A DNA stretch of 25,821 nucleotides from an uncultured Bacteroidales bacterium (GCA_900547755.1 URIC01000039.1:1-25821), one strand, 5' to 3'; positions 8,074-15,804 are shown, numbered from the stretch's first letter. Notes: generated by a model from the letters alone, not told the origin. Numbers and translations: made by a program.

Positions 8074-8981
8074 ATGATTGCGAATCGGATAGCAGACAAC
8101 ATACTGCATACAATAGGACAGACTCCCATGGTACGCATAAACAGACTGGTAACGAACAATTCCGTCAATATATACGCTAAACTCGAGGGCTTTAATCCGA
8201 CCGGAAGCATAAAGGACCGTATCGCGGTACAGATGATTGAAGACGCTGAAAGGTCCGGAGCATTGAAAAAAGACCAGACCATAATTGAACCGACTTCGGG
8301 AAATACGGGGATAGGCCTTGCCGTTATCGGCGTGGTCAAGGGTTATGATGTCGTGATTGTCATGAGTGATGCGGTCAGTGTGGAACGCCGCAAAATAATC
8401 AGGTCATACGGCGCGGAAGTGATTCTGACTCCCGGAGCCGAAGGCACGGACGGCGCCATAAGGCTGGCCCGTAAAATGGTTTCGGATAATCCGGGAAAGT
8501 ATTTCATGCCTGACCAGTTCGCCAATGCGGCCAATTATCAGGCCCATTATGAACGGACAGCCCTTGAAATATGGGAACAGACCGAGGGTAAAATAGATTA
8601 TATAGTATGCGCTCTCGGAACTTCAGGGACAATAATGGGGATATCGCGCTTTATGCGGGCGTTAAAACCGGATATCAAAGTGGTATGCGCCCATCCTGTC
8701 AGAGGCCATTATATACAGGGGCTTAAGAATATGGAAGAAGCGCTCGTCCCGCGATTTATGACCCGTAAAGAATAGATTTCCAGATTATGGTCGCAAGCGA
8801 AGAGGCGATAGAAATGGCCCGCAGACTGATTCGTCGCGAAGGACTATTTGTAGGTATGAGCAGCGGCGCGGCTATGCTGGCCGCATCAAGAATTGCCGGA
8901 CAAATTAAATCGGGCAATATCGTAGTGGTGTTTCCTGACCGGGCGGAGAAATATCTCTCCACATCAATGTTCAATCTCTGA
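8074..8981 (+). pseudogene. Cysteine synthase family (CysK/CysM-like), broken by frameshift and stop
   Basis: Fold-type II PLP enzyme of the O-acetylserine sulfhydrylase family, which makes cysteine from O-acetylserine and sulfide. From the ATG at 8074 the start is MIANRIADNILHTIGQTPMV, a normal family N-terminus. The PLP-lysine motif NPTGSIKDR gives K47, and the substrate loop TSGNTG and phosphate-binding loop GTSGTIMG are intact. Near 8751 one G appears to be lost: the other frame then reads AIYDP, a TAA at 8766-8768, and RIDFQIMV, continuing to EGLFVGMSSGAAM and a stop at 8981. Restoring one base gives 303 codons, the family's usual length. Two independent lesions make sequencing error less likely. 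The first 234 codons alone lack the C-terminal part. Confidence 0.88.
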
Positions 8982-9006
8982 GACAGGCCATACAGTCTGT
9001 TGTCGT

Positions 9007-9498
9007 CTACCGATTCGCCCTCATTAGTTCGATAGCTTCCTTGCCTGTCAGATGTTCTATGTCAAGACGGAGAACAAGCATATTGGACAACCCCTTTTCC
9101 AGCTCTTTCTGTAAACCGATATTGTCGCCGGGATTGTATCTTGCGCCTAACGATGTCGCGGCAAGTATTCTTTCACTTTCCGATTCAATGATTTGAATCT
9201 TCCCGAAAGCAATGACGCTCCGGAAATATGTGGTAAATTCAGACGGATGTACATCGTCGGCGGCAATGACGCAGAATGACGCTTTGTCATATTGTCTTAT
9301 AGCATCGACCTTATGGCCCGTTACGGCGCTATGGAAATACAGCTTTCCGTCAGTATACACATAACTCATAGGAACGGCATAGGGATATCCGTTGACACCG
9401 AGCAGGGCAAGTGTGCCGGATGTCGCCTCTGACAATATAACCTCACATTCCGTTTTTGTGAGCTGTTGGCGAAAACGCCTCATTTTACGAAATTCCAT
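9007..9498 (-). CDS. Nim-like pyridoxamine 5'-phosphate oxidase-fold flavoprotein
   Basis: Small FMN-binding split-barrel protein (163 aa) of the family that includes the Bacteroides NimA-K nitroimidazole-resistance proteins. Matching features from memory of the family are an N-terminal EFRKMRRFRQQL, TSGTLALLGVNGYPYAVPMS, YFHSAVTGHKVDAIR with the conserved histidine, KASFCVIAADD and TTYFRSVIAFGKI. Known Nim proteins are thought to reduce nitroimidazoles to amines. Housekeeping relatives exist, so resistance cannot be assumed. The start at 9498 is 3 nt after the SMR stop, so the two are one operon. The gene converges on the broken cysteine synthase with about 25 nt between. Confidence 0.85.
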   Translation of the reverse strand: MEFRKMRRFRQQLTKTECEVILSEATSGTLALLGVNGYPYAVPMSYVYTDGKLYFHSAVTGHKVDAIRQYDKASFCVIAADDVHPSEFTTYFRSVIAFGKIQIIESESERILAATSLGARYNPGDNIGLQKELEKGLSNMLVLRLDIEHLTGKEAIELMRANR

Positions 9499-9501
9499 AG
9501 C

Positions 9502-9825
9502 TTACGATACAATTTTAAGTCCTATAATTGAAGATATCAGCGTAAATATGAAAAACAGACGCCAAAAGTCTGCGTGTTCATGAAAAAACAGGATTCCCGC
9601 CAAAACCGTTCCCACAGCTCCGATACCGGTCCATACGGCATATGCAGTGCCTATCGGCAGGCTTTGTGTGGCTTTTGCCAACAATCCCATACTTAAAACT
9701 GTAAACGCAAGGAAACCGGCAATCCAGCCCCACCATACGAGACCTTCGACGGATTTTGCCCTTCCGAGACAGTAAGTAAACCCTACCTCGCAGAAGCCGG
9801 CTACAATTAAAATTATCCAATTCAT
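9502..9825 (-). CDS. SMR family efflux protein (SugE/Gdx-like)
   Basis: Small multidrug resistance family membrane transporter (107 aa), with four hydrophobic helices starting MNWIILIVAGFCEVGFTYCL. The essential proton/substrate-coupling glutamate is at residue 13, its position in the guanidinium exporter Gdx (formerly SugE). The third-helix motif AYAVWTGIGAVGTVLAGILFF is also Gdx-like. Residue 16 is Phe where classical Gdx has Trp, so the substrate is uncertain. SMR proteins work as dual-topology dimers in the inner membrane. A longer frame reaches upstream to 9927, but the -7 box at 9886-9893 lies inside it, so the ATG at 9825 is preferred. It is followed by the Nim-like gene. Confidence 0.88.
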   Translation of the reverse strand: MNWIILIVAGFCEVGFTYCLGRAKSVEGLVWWGWIAGFLAFTVLSMGLLAKATQSLPIGTAYAVWTGIGAVGTVLAGILFFHEHADFWRLFFIFTLISSIIGLKIVS

Positions 9826-9885
9826 GACTGAATCCGAACCTGTCGAGGGCTGCGAGAATTCTCGGCGACTCCTTCCAAGGCTCTG

Positions 9886-9893
9886 CAAAGTTA
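9886..9893 (-). promoter_or_regulatory. -7 box of the SMR-nim promoter
   Basis: TAACTTTG on the minus strand, preceded by a T-run, matches the Bacteroidota -7 consensus. It predicts a leader of about 50-55 nt before the ATG at 9825, which contains the palindrome CGAGAATTCTCG (9853-9864). No clear TTG lies at the expected -33 spacing. Confidence 0.5.
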
Positions 9894-10032
9894 CAAAAAA
9901 TGGGTGAGACTCAGGTACTTTCAACAAGAAAAGACTTATAGGCTCTTATATTTTACGAACAATGCCACTTCATTCCCCTCAAAAAAATGAGGAAAGATGG
10001 CCATCAGGAGCGGACGGTTCAAGGATTTTAAC

Positions 10033-10040
10033 TAATTTTG
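10033..10040 (+). promoter_or_regulatory. -7 box of the barrel-protein gene
   Basis: TAATTTTG on the plus strand matches TAnnTTTG and would start transcription only about 15 nt before the ATG at 10062. No TTG is evident at the -33 spacing. It overlaps the TTG at 10038 that opens the longest reading frame, which argues against that TTG as the start codon. Confidence 0.45.
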
Positions 10041-10061
10041 TACCGTAATTTTTACAGACAA

Positions 10062-10748
10062 ATGACACTGACCTTGAAATCTGATATGCCACAGCTCGTG
10101 GTGATGCTGACGCACAACGACCTTACTGTAGAGAATGCCGAGGAGGTCTTCGAGAAGTGCAAGGATTCCCGGGCACGCTTCTGGGGCATGAAGGAAAAAC
10201 CGTTATCCCCCCTACGCATGAAGGCGCTTTTCTCCCGCATGAAAGAGTGCGGCAAGACCACTGCGCTTGAAGTCGTGGCTTACGATGAGCCCGGAGCCAT
10301 GCAGGGCGCTCGCCTGGCTGTCGAATGTGGCTGCGACATCCTGATGGGCACAAAGTTTCATCCGCAGGTGGCGGAGTTCTGCCACGGGCATGGAATCAAG
10401 TATCTTCCTTTTGTGGGAACCATAGAAGGGCGACCCTCGGTTCTGACCGGAAGCATCCAGGACATCGTGGCCGAAGCCCTGGATGTCACAAGCCGTGGAG
10501 CCGACGGCGTGGACCTGCTCGGATACAGGTATGTAGGCGATGCCGTGGCCTTGAACAAAACCCTCGTAGAAAGCCTGGACGCACCGGTGTGTATAGCCGG
10601 AAGCATCGACAGCACCCGGCGGCTTGACGAGGTGAAAGACGCCGCCCCCTGGGCTTTCACCATAGGAAGCGCCTTCTTTGAAGGAAAATTCCCGGGCTCT
10701 TTCTCCCGACAGATCGACTATGTGTGCCACCACATGGAGAGACGCTGA
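10062..10748 (+). CDS. Conserved (beta/alpha)-barrel protein of unknown function
   Basis: Soluble protein of 228 aa from the ATG at 10062 (an ATG at 10086 is also possible). It has a repeating strand-helix pattern typical of a TIM-type barrel. Strand-end motifs are visible: MLTHNDLTVEN, ALEVVAYDEPG, CGCDILMGTKFHP, GIKYLPFVGTIEGRPSVLTGS, GADGVDLLGYRYVGD, APVCIAGSIDSTRRLDEV and PWAFTIGSAFFEGKF. The last two strands (AGSIDS, TIGSAFF) look like a standard phosphate-binding site of the type seen in HisA/NanE-like barrels. I recall close relatives in Firmicutes annotated only as hypothetical or barrel-domain proteins. The enzyme activity is unknown. It stands alone between the SMR promoter and a terminator. 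Confidence 0.8.
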   Translation: MTLTLKSDMPQLVVMLTHNDLTVENAEEVFEKCKDSRARFWGMKEKPLSPLRMKALFSRMKECGKTTALEVVAYDEPGAMQGARLAVECGCDILMGTKFHPQVAEFCHGHGIKYLPFVGTIEGRPSVLTGSIQDIVAEALDVTSRGADGVDLLGYRYVGDAVALNKTLVESLDAPVCIAGSIDSTRRLDEVKDAAPWAFTIGSAFFEGKFPGSFSRQIDYVCHHMERR

Positions 10749-10856
10749 AATAAGTGAGCTATTCGCCCGCACAAGCCAGGAGAAGCTGCGTCCCTCGTTT
10801 ACACTGTATGGCGGAAGACGGACACCGGTTCCTTATAGGCTTTTAAACGACTTATA

Positions 10857-10896
10857 AAAGCTCCGTAGAAGTACATTTCGTACTTCCCGGAGCTTT
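10857..10896. terminator. Two-way hairpin terminator
   Basis: Outer arms AAAGCTCCG (10857-10865) and CGGAGCTTT (10888-10896) and inner arms GAAGTAC (10868-10874) and GTACTTC (10880-10886) form a strong hairpin with an ATTTC loop. T residues follow on both strands, more on the minus strand. It separates the rightward barrel-protein gene from the leftward GH57 gene and could end both transcripts. The rest of 10749-10916 shows nothing else. Confidence 0.75.
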
Positions 10897-10916
10897 ATCT
10901 GTGTTGAACCTGATTT

Positions 10917-12311
10917 TTATTTGGATTTCTTTGTCCGTTTTGCGGCAGGTTTCCTCTTTGCGGTTGTCGGTTTGGTTTTTGTCTCTATTGCGGCATTGTT
11001 GTTGTCATCGGCTGTGAGAATATTGTTGCGCATCTGCTTCACTTCTTTGTTCAGAAGGTCTATTTCCTGGGCCTGGTTTCTGATGGTAAGCAGCAGCGAA
11101 TTGAGTTCTTCATTTTCAATCTCCAGTGGATATTGCTCTTCTACGCGGACAATGAAGTCAGCCAATACATTCATATAATTGGTAAAGGCGGCATAGGGAC
11201 TTTCGTATGGACTGAAAGATGCGTGTGCTGAACCGTCTGCCAAATTCTTGGTACTCATATAGAAGAAGTGGTCGGAACTTTGCAGGTATTCCCAGTCCTG
11301 TTTGAGACGACGGTCCGTACACAAATTGACACGTTCAGCCACAGAGTACAGTTTCTCCAAGGCTTCGTTCTGGAGGACATTTCCTTTCCAGGCGGAGACA
11401 TCGCGTGCCTCGTCGGCCCAGGACAGGGGGTATGGTACGGAAATTTCGTCTACGGGCTTAAGTTTGCTGACTGCTTCGGTCGGAGTCATGAAAGAGATGC
11501 CTCTTTCTGCCGCAAAGCGGGGCAGGGCACGCATGAAGTCGAAGATGCCGGTTTCTCCAGGCTGAAATTCGCCGAAGGTTTCCATGGATAGGAATAGGTT
11601 TACTATCTGTTGGTCTTCGGGCAGACGGGCTATCCAGTCCATGTATTTGTCGGCAGTGAGGGGATATTCAGACCAGTCGGTATTGGAGAAGTCACGGGAG
11701 ATGGCATCTGAGAGCCGGTCATTCTTAAGCAGCAGCTTCAGCTTCGGAGCAGAGGCCGCGCAGTACACGAAGTTCGGACTCTTCCATCCGAGAATATGGC
11801 TGGCCCCTTCGGTAATGGCTCCTCTGAAACCCATAGAGGCCATCATCGCGGCTATGTCATCGTCATAAATAAGTTCGGTGTTGCGGATTACCTTAGGCTT
11901 CTGTCCGAACAATCCGTATATAAGACGGTCATGACTTTTTACCTGGCGTACAAACTCCTCGGCATCCGTCAGGGATGAAAGCGAATGCGCATAAGTCTCG
12001 GAGAGAAATTCCACACATCCGGTTTCCGCAAGTTTTTTAAGCAAATCAATAAATTCCGGTACATATTGCTGCAGCTGTTCTATGGCTGTACCTGTGATTG
12101 AGATTGCACATCTGAATTTATGGTCGCTCTTCTCTATCATGTCGAGGAGAGTGTGGGCCATCGGGATGTAGCTGTGTTCGGCGATGCGGGTGATTATGTC
12201 ATCGTTGGCAAAGTCGTCGTAATAATAGTGGTCGCGGCCGATGTCAAAGAAACGGTAACGTTTCAGACGGAACGGCTGATGTATCTGGAAGTAGAAGCAA
12301 ACTGATTTCAT
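10917..12311 (-). CDS. GH57 alpha-amylase-like protein
   Basis: Glycoside hydrolase family 57 protein (464 aa), cytosolic with no signal peptide. Family landmarks are FQIHQPFRLKRYRFFDIG (residues 8-25), the third conserved region RNTELIYDDDI with the probable nucleophile Glu146, GAITEGASHILGW (164-176) and the fourth conserved region NLFLSMETFGEFQ. In active relatives that last region reads like MDYETFGEHQ, with Asp as acid/base. Here residue 242 is Ser (codon TCC), so catalysis is doubtful and a GH57 amylase-like variant or an altered mechanism is possible. The C-terminus is a basic Lys/Thr/Ala tail (TKPTTAKRKPAAKRTKKSK). It is the last gene of an operon with the GT4 and debranching enzyme genes, pointing to storage-glucan metabolism. 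Confidence 0.9.
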   Translation of the reverse strand: MKSVCFYFQIHQPFRLKRYRFFDIGRDHYYYDDFANDDIITRIAEHSYIPMAHTLLDMIEKSDHKFRCAISITGTAIEQLQQYVPEFIDLLKKLAETGCVEFLSETYAHSLSSLTDAEEFVRQVKSHDRLIYGLFGQKPKVIRNTELIYDDDIAAMMASMGFRGAITEGASHILGWKSPNFVYCAASAPKLKLLLKNDRLSDAISRDFSNTDWSEYPLTADKYMDWIARLPEDQQIVNLFLSMETFGEFQPGETGIFDFMRALPRFAAERGISFMTPTEAVSKLKPVDEISVPYPLSWADEARDVSAWKGNVLQNEALEKLYSVAERVNLCTDRRLKQDWEYLQSSDHFFYMSTKNLADGSAHASFSPYESPYAAFTNYMNVLADFIVRVEEQYPLEIENEELNSLLLTIRNQAQEIDLLNKEVKQMRNNILTADDNNNAAIETKTKPTTAKRKPAAKRTKKSK

Positions 12312-12356
12312 ATTATTTGAGTTGTCTTGTTTTTTATTTTTGGTGGTGCGGGAGGA

Positions 12357-13619
12357 TTAGCGAGCATCAGTCACGGACCTGTATATGTCTATCACTTTTC
12401 GTCCGGCCTTTTCCCAGGTTATACCTTTCATTTCCTCCAGGCCTTCCTCTTTGAGGCTTTTGTACATGGCGGGATAAGAGATAATGCTGTGGATGGCGTC
12501 TGCCATAGCATCGATGTCCCAGTAGTCGGTCTTGATGACATTGTTCAGGATTTCGGCGCATCCGCTCTGTCTGGAGATAATCGAGGGCACGCCCATCTGC
12601 ATGGCCTCGAGAGGCGATATTCCGAAAGGCTCGGACACCGAGGGCATTATATATACGTCGGAGGCTTTAAGCATCTCGTAGACCTGTCTGCCGCGCAAGA
12701 ATCCGGTAAAGTGGAAACGGTCGGCAATCCCGCGACGGGCCGCCAGACGTATCATGTCGTTCATCATATCGCCGCTGCCGGCCATCACGAACCGCACGTT
12801 GTGGTTCTTGTCAAGCACCTTGGCGGCTGCCTCGACAAAGTATTCGGGACCTTTCTGCATTGTTATGCGGCCCAGGAATGTCACCACCTTGTCTTTGCTT
12901 TCGGGTTTGGGTATGGAGAGTATGTCTTCGCTTAACGGCACTACCGCGTTGTGTACTGTGGTTACTTTTGCAGGGTCAATCCCATATTTGTCTATCACTG
13001 TCTTCCGCGTGAGGTCGGAAACGGTGATGATGTGGTCGGCGTTTTCCATTCCGTCTTTCTCTATGCCGAAAACCGTGGGGTTCACGTTTCCTCGGGAACG
13101 GTCGAAGTCTGTGGCATGCACATGGATTACCAGGGGCTTGCCGGTCACTTTCTTTGCGTGGATACCTGCCGGATAAGTCAGCCAGTCATGGGAGTGTATG
13201 ACATCGCAAGGGACAGTACGGGCTATGACACCTGCCACAATGGAGTAATTGTTTATTTCCTCAAGGAGGTTGTCCGGGTATCGTCCGGAAAATTCTATAC
13301 AGCCTAAGTCGTTTAGCTTCATATAGTTGAAATCGGCGTATATATGGTCGCGCAGGGCAAAGTAAAGGTCGGGACTCATAACTTTGCCGATGCGGCTTTC
13401 CACATATTCGCGGGACACGTCTCTCCAGGCCACGGGAGTGTCGTTGGCACCTATAATCTGAGCGAAAGAACGGTCTTCGTCTCCGTGGGGGCGCGGTATC
13501 ACGAAAGATATGTCCATGTCGCCGCAGTTCTTCATGCCTCGAGTCAGACCATAGCTGGCAGTGCCCAGACCTCCTAAAATATGGGGAGGAAACTCCCATC
13601 CGAACATAAGTGCTTTCAT
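12357..13619 (-). CDS. GT4 family glycosyltransferase (glycogen-synthase-like)
   Basis: Retaining GT-B glycosyltransferase (420 aa), cytosolic. The N-terminal domain has WEFPPHILGGLGTASYG (8-24), the glycine-rich donor/acceptor loop. HSHDWLTYPAG (142-152) is the usual catalytic-cleft histidine region. The C-terminal domain has FLGRITMQKGPEYFVEA (248-264) and the nucleotide-sugar motif SEPFGISPLEAMQMG with the E-x7-E pair Glu330 and Glu338. Its start overlaps the debranching enzyme stop by 4 nt (ATGA), so translation is coupled. The context suggests transfer of glucose to an alpha-glucan, i.e. a glycogen synthase role, but donor and acceptor are inferred from neighbours only. Confidence 0.9.
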   Translation of the reverse strand: MKALMFGWEFPPHILGGLGTASYGLTRGMKNCGDMDISFVIPRPHGDEDRSFAQIIGANDTPVAWRDVSREYVESRIGKVMSPDLYFALRDHIYADFNYMKLNDLGCIEFSGRYPDNLLEEINNYSIVAGVIARTVPCDVIHSHDWLTYPAGIHAKKVTGKPLVIHVHATDFDRSRGNVNPTVFGIEKDGMENADHIITVSDLTRKTVIDKYGIDPAKVTTVHNAVVPLSEDILSIPKPESKDKVVTFLGRITMQKGPEYFVEAAAKVLDKNHNVRFVMAGSGDMMNDMIRLAARRGIADRFHFTGFLRGRQVYEMLKASDVYIMPSVSEPFGISPLEAMQMGVPSIISRQSGCAEILNNVIKTDYWDIDAMADAIHSIISYPAMYKSLKEEGLEEMKGITWEKAGRKVIDIYRSVTDAR

Positions 13620-15586
13620 ACGTCTGTCTCGTTTGCTTGTTGTTGTTTGTTAAGTTGTTTCACATTGTGGAGAGTGCGGAGAATCTCGCCTACGTTCTTG
13701 GCAGTGCTTACAGCGCCGCGTCCGTTGTAGGGGGGATTGCCGTCATACATCTCGGATAGAGACCCTATGCAGCCTTCGCTCATTTCGTCCTCGAAACCAA
13801 TCATCATACGCTCGATGAAACCGAGACCGGAATATCCGAATACTTTGAAATAAGCGTCGGCATAGAAACCGAACAGCCATGGACGCGCCGGACCTCTGTG
13901 TACGGCATATTCGCGTTCACGCGGGCCACCGGCGTAGACGGGAGTGTAGTTCTCGCTCTTGGGCGATAGGCTTCGCAATCCTTTCGGAGTAAGCAGTTCT
14001 CGGGTTATGAAGTCAAGTGCCTTCTTGCGCTGTTTGCGGTCTAACGGGCTGTAGTCCAGGCCAATGGCAATAGCCATATTCGGACGCACCTGAAGGTCGG
14101 CATAGTTGCCGTCAACATAGTCGTAGAGGTATCCGTATTCGTTAAGGAAGGTCTTGACAAAAGACTTTCCGGTCTTTTCTGTCAGCGCCGCGAGCATGGG
14201 ACGGTCTATAACCGGTGCCGGGCTATCCGCATAAAGGTCTTGAAGGAAACGCAGGGCGCTGTACCACAAGGCATTGAACTCTATGATGTATCCGCTGCGG
14301 GGAATGATAGGCTTGCCGTCGATGGAGGCGGACATCCATGTGACGGGCACATTGTGGCCGTCAGTGTAGAGAAGCCCGTTATTGTCCAGATGCAGGTTGG
14401 GAACCTTGCCGGAGATGATGAAGTCTACCAGTGTCTTGACATCCTGTCCGTATCGGGCGCATGTCTCCGCCATTCCGTAGAATCGCTTGTACTGCATTAT
14501 CGCCCATATCGTCCACAAAGGTATGTCCGGCAGGTCTATTTCCTTTATTGTGTTGTCTTTTATGCCTTCGTCAAGGAAACGGAACAGGGCTTTCAGGAAT
14601 GTGGAGAGAATCTGTTCGAAATCCTCTTTGTGGGATATGGCCAGAGTACAGCCCGGCAGCGCAATCAGTTCGTCGCGGCTGCGCACATTCAGCCACGGGT
14701 ATCCGGCCATTATGTACGCGCCGTTTTTATTCTTCAGGTAAAACTGTTTGGCTGAGTTCTTCAGGCAATTGTAGAAACTGGTGCGGCATGTACGTGTTTT
14801 AATTTCATCCTCGTAAGTAAGGTCGAAGGACTTCGGGTCCGACTCGAAAGTGGATGCGGAGAAAATAACGCTCTCGCCTTTCTTGATAGGAAACTCGAAA
14901 TAGCCGGGTGCCCAAAGGTCTTCCTTGTATGGTATGCCACGGTCACGGTCCTTATAATACTCTATACCCTTGTACCAATAGGCATCGTCCACCCATTTCA
15001 CCTCTTTGCTGAACTGCATGAAGAGGGAGGGGTAGCCGGGGTATAGACAGCAGCTTATGCCGTTGTTTACCGGGTGCATTTCTTTGTCAAGCGCCATATT
15101 CTCCATACACAGGTCGTTGGCGTTGCGGAACGCCAGGAAAGGGCGAAGACACAGGGTCGTGTCGGAATGTGCGTCTTTCAGGGTGTACTTTATGAGGATT
15201 CTGTTCTCCCCCGATATAAAGACTTTTTCCTTAGTGAGTATGACGCCGCCCACCCGGAAGGTAAGTTTTGGCACACTTTCACAGTCGAACTCACGGATAT
15301 ACTTATGACCGCCGGGGCTGAAGATACCCTCGCCGTACTGGTGGATACCTAAGTTGAAAGGCACGCCATGTTGGATTACAGTCTCGTCAAGGCTGGAGAG
15401 GAGGACGTGGTCCTTGTTGTCCATCTCCGGTATAGGAATCACGAGCAGGCCATGTTGCTTGCGGGTATTGCAACCTACTATCGAAGTGCAGTGGTAGGCC
15501 CCGCTTTTGTTGGTGCGCAGCATTTCCTTAGGCAGACTTTGCTCGAGATTTATCATCAAGCTCTTGTCAAATTTAAGATAGCTCAT
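13616..15586 (-). CDS. Glycogen debranching enzyme (amylo-alpha-1,6-glucosidase, GH133)
   Basis: Removes alpha-1,6 branches of glycogen in the cytosol. The 656-aa protein has a bacterial GDE N-terminal domain beginning near residue 20 (LRTNKSGAYHCTSIVGCNTRKQHGLLV region) and a C-terminal (alpha/alpha)6-barrel debranching domain from about residue 280. Visible barrel motifs include DLPDIPLWTIWAI, RPNMAIAIGLDYSPLD, TPKGLRSLSP and YAVHRGPARPWLFGFYADAY. The length matches bacterial family members. It is the first gene of the operon: the GT4 gene overlaps its stop and the GH57 gene follows 45 nt after that. A good promoter lies about 100 nt upstream. Confidence 0.92.
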   Translation of the reverse strand: MSYLKFDKSLMINLEQSLPKEMLRTNKSGAYHCTSIVGCNTRKQHGLLVIPIPEMDNKDHVLLSSLDETVIQHGVPFNLGIHQYGEGIFSPGGHKYIREFDCESVPKLTFRVGGVILTKEKVFISGENRILIKYTLKDAHSDTTLCLRPFLAFRNANDLCMENMALDKEMHPVNNGISCCLYPGYPSLFMQFSKEVKWVDDAYWYKGIEYYKDRDRGIPYKEDLWAPGYFEFPIKKGESVIFSASTFESDPKSFDLTYEDEIKTRTCRTSFYNCLKNSAKQFYLKNKNGAYIMAGYPWLNVRSRDELIALPGCTLAISHKEDFEQILSTFLKALFRFLDEGIKDNTIKEIDLPDIPLWTIWAIMQYKRFYGMAETCARYGQDVKTLVDFIISGKVPNLHLDNNGLLYTDGHNVPVTWMSASIDGKPIIPRSGYIIEFNALWYSALRFLQDLYADSPAPVIDRPMLAALTEKTGKSFVKTFLNEYGYLYDYVDGNYADLQVRPNMAIAIGLDYSPLDRKQRKKALDFITRELLTPKGLRSLSPKSENYTPVYAGGPREREYAVHRGPARPWLFGFYADAYFKVFGYSGLGFIERMMIGFEDEMSEGCIGSLSEMYDGNPPYNGRGAVSTAKNVGEILRTLHNVKQLNKQQQANETDV

Positions 15587-15677
15587 TCAGGTATTGTTAA
15601 GAATATGTGTTCACGATATCGGACCCGTCGGGACCCGAATATATTTAACTAACGGACTTATATCAGTTAAAGTTCTG

Positions 15678-15708
15678 CAAATATACTAAAAAGTTCGCAG
15701 TTTATCAA
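15678..15708 (-). promoter_or_regulatory. Promoter of the glycogen operon
   Basis: On the minus strand TTG (15706-15708, in a CTTG context) precedes TATATTTG (15678-15685) by 20 nt, a close match to the Bacteroidota consensus. Transcription would start near 15671, giving a leader of about 85 nt before the debranching enzyme ATG at 15586. I see no operator-like repeat next to it. Confidence 0.65.
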
Positions 15709-15766
15709 GCAAATATTTCGGTATTGTCTACAAGTGGATATAAATATGCCGAGCCATACACAAAAT

Positions 15767-15804
15767 CGGCACCCATAATCCTCATTTGAGGATTATGGGT
15801 GCCG
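15767..15804 (-). terminator. Perfect 18-bp hairpin downstream of the phosphatase gene
   Basis: The arms 15767-15784 and 15787-15804 are perfectly complementary, with only two bases between them. The core of the right arm is GAGGATTATGGGTGCC. It lies about 50 nt downstream of the phosphatase stop. On the minus strand it is followed by GATTTTGTG, a short T-run, fitting a terminator for the hisS-to-phosphatase run. The remaining bases of 15587-15856 hold only the glycogen operon promoter. Confidence 0.7.

Noticed and set aside
9826..9927. Longer N-terminus for the SMR protein from 9927
   Set aside because: The added residues are polar, unlike SMR proteins, and the promoter box lies within them.
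9826..9930. Guanidine (ykkC) riboswitch upstream of the SMR gene
   Set aside because: No ACGR-loop hairpin pair of guanidine-II and none of the guanidine-I conserved core could be found in the short leader.
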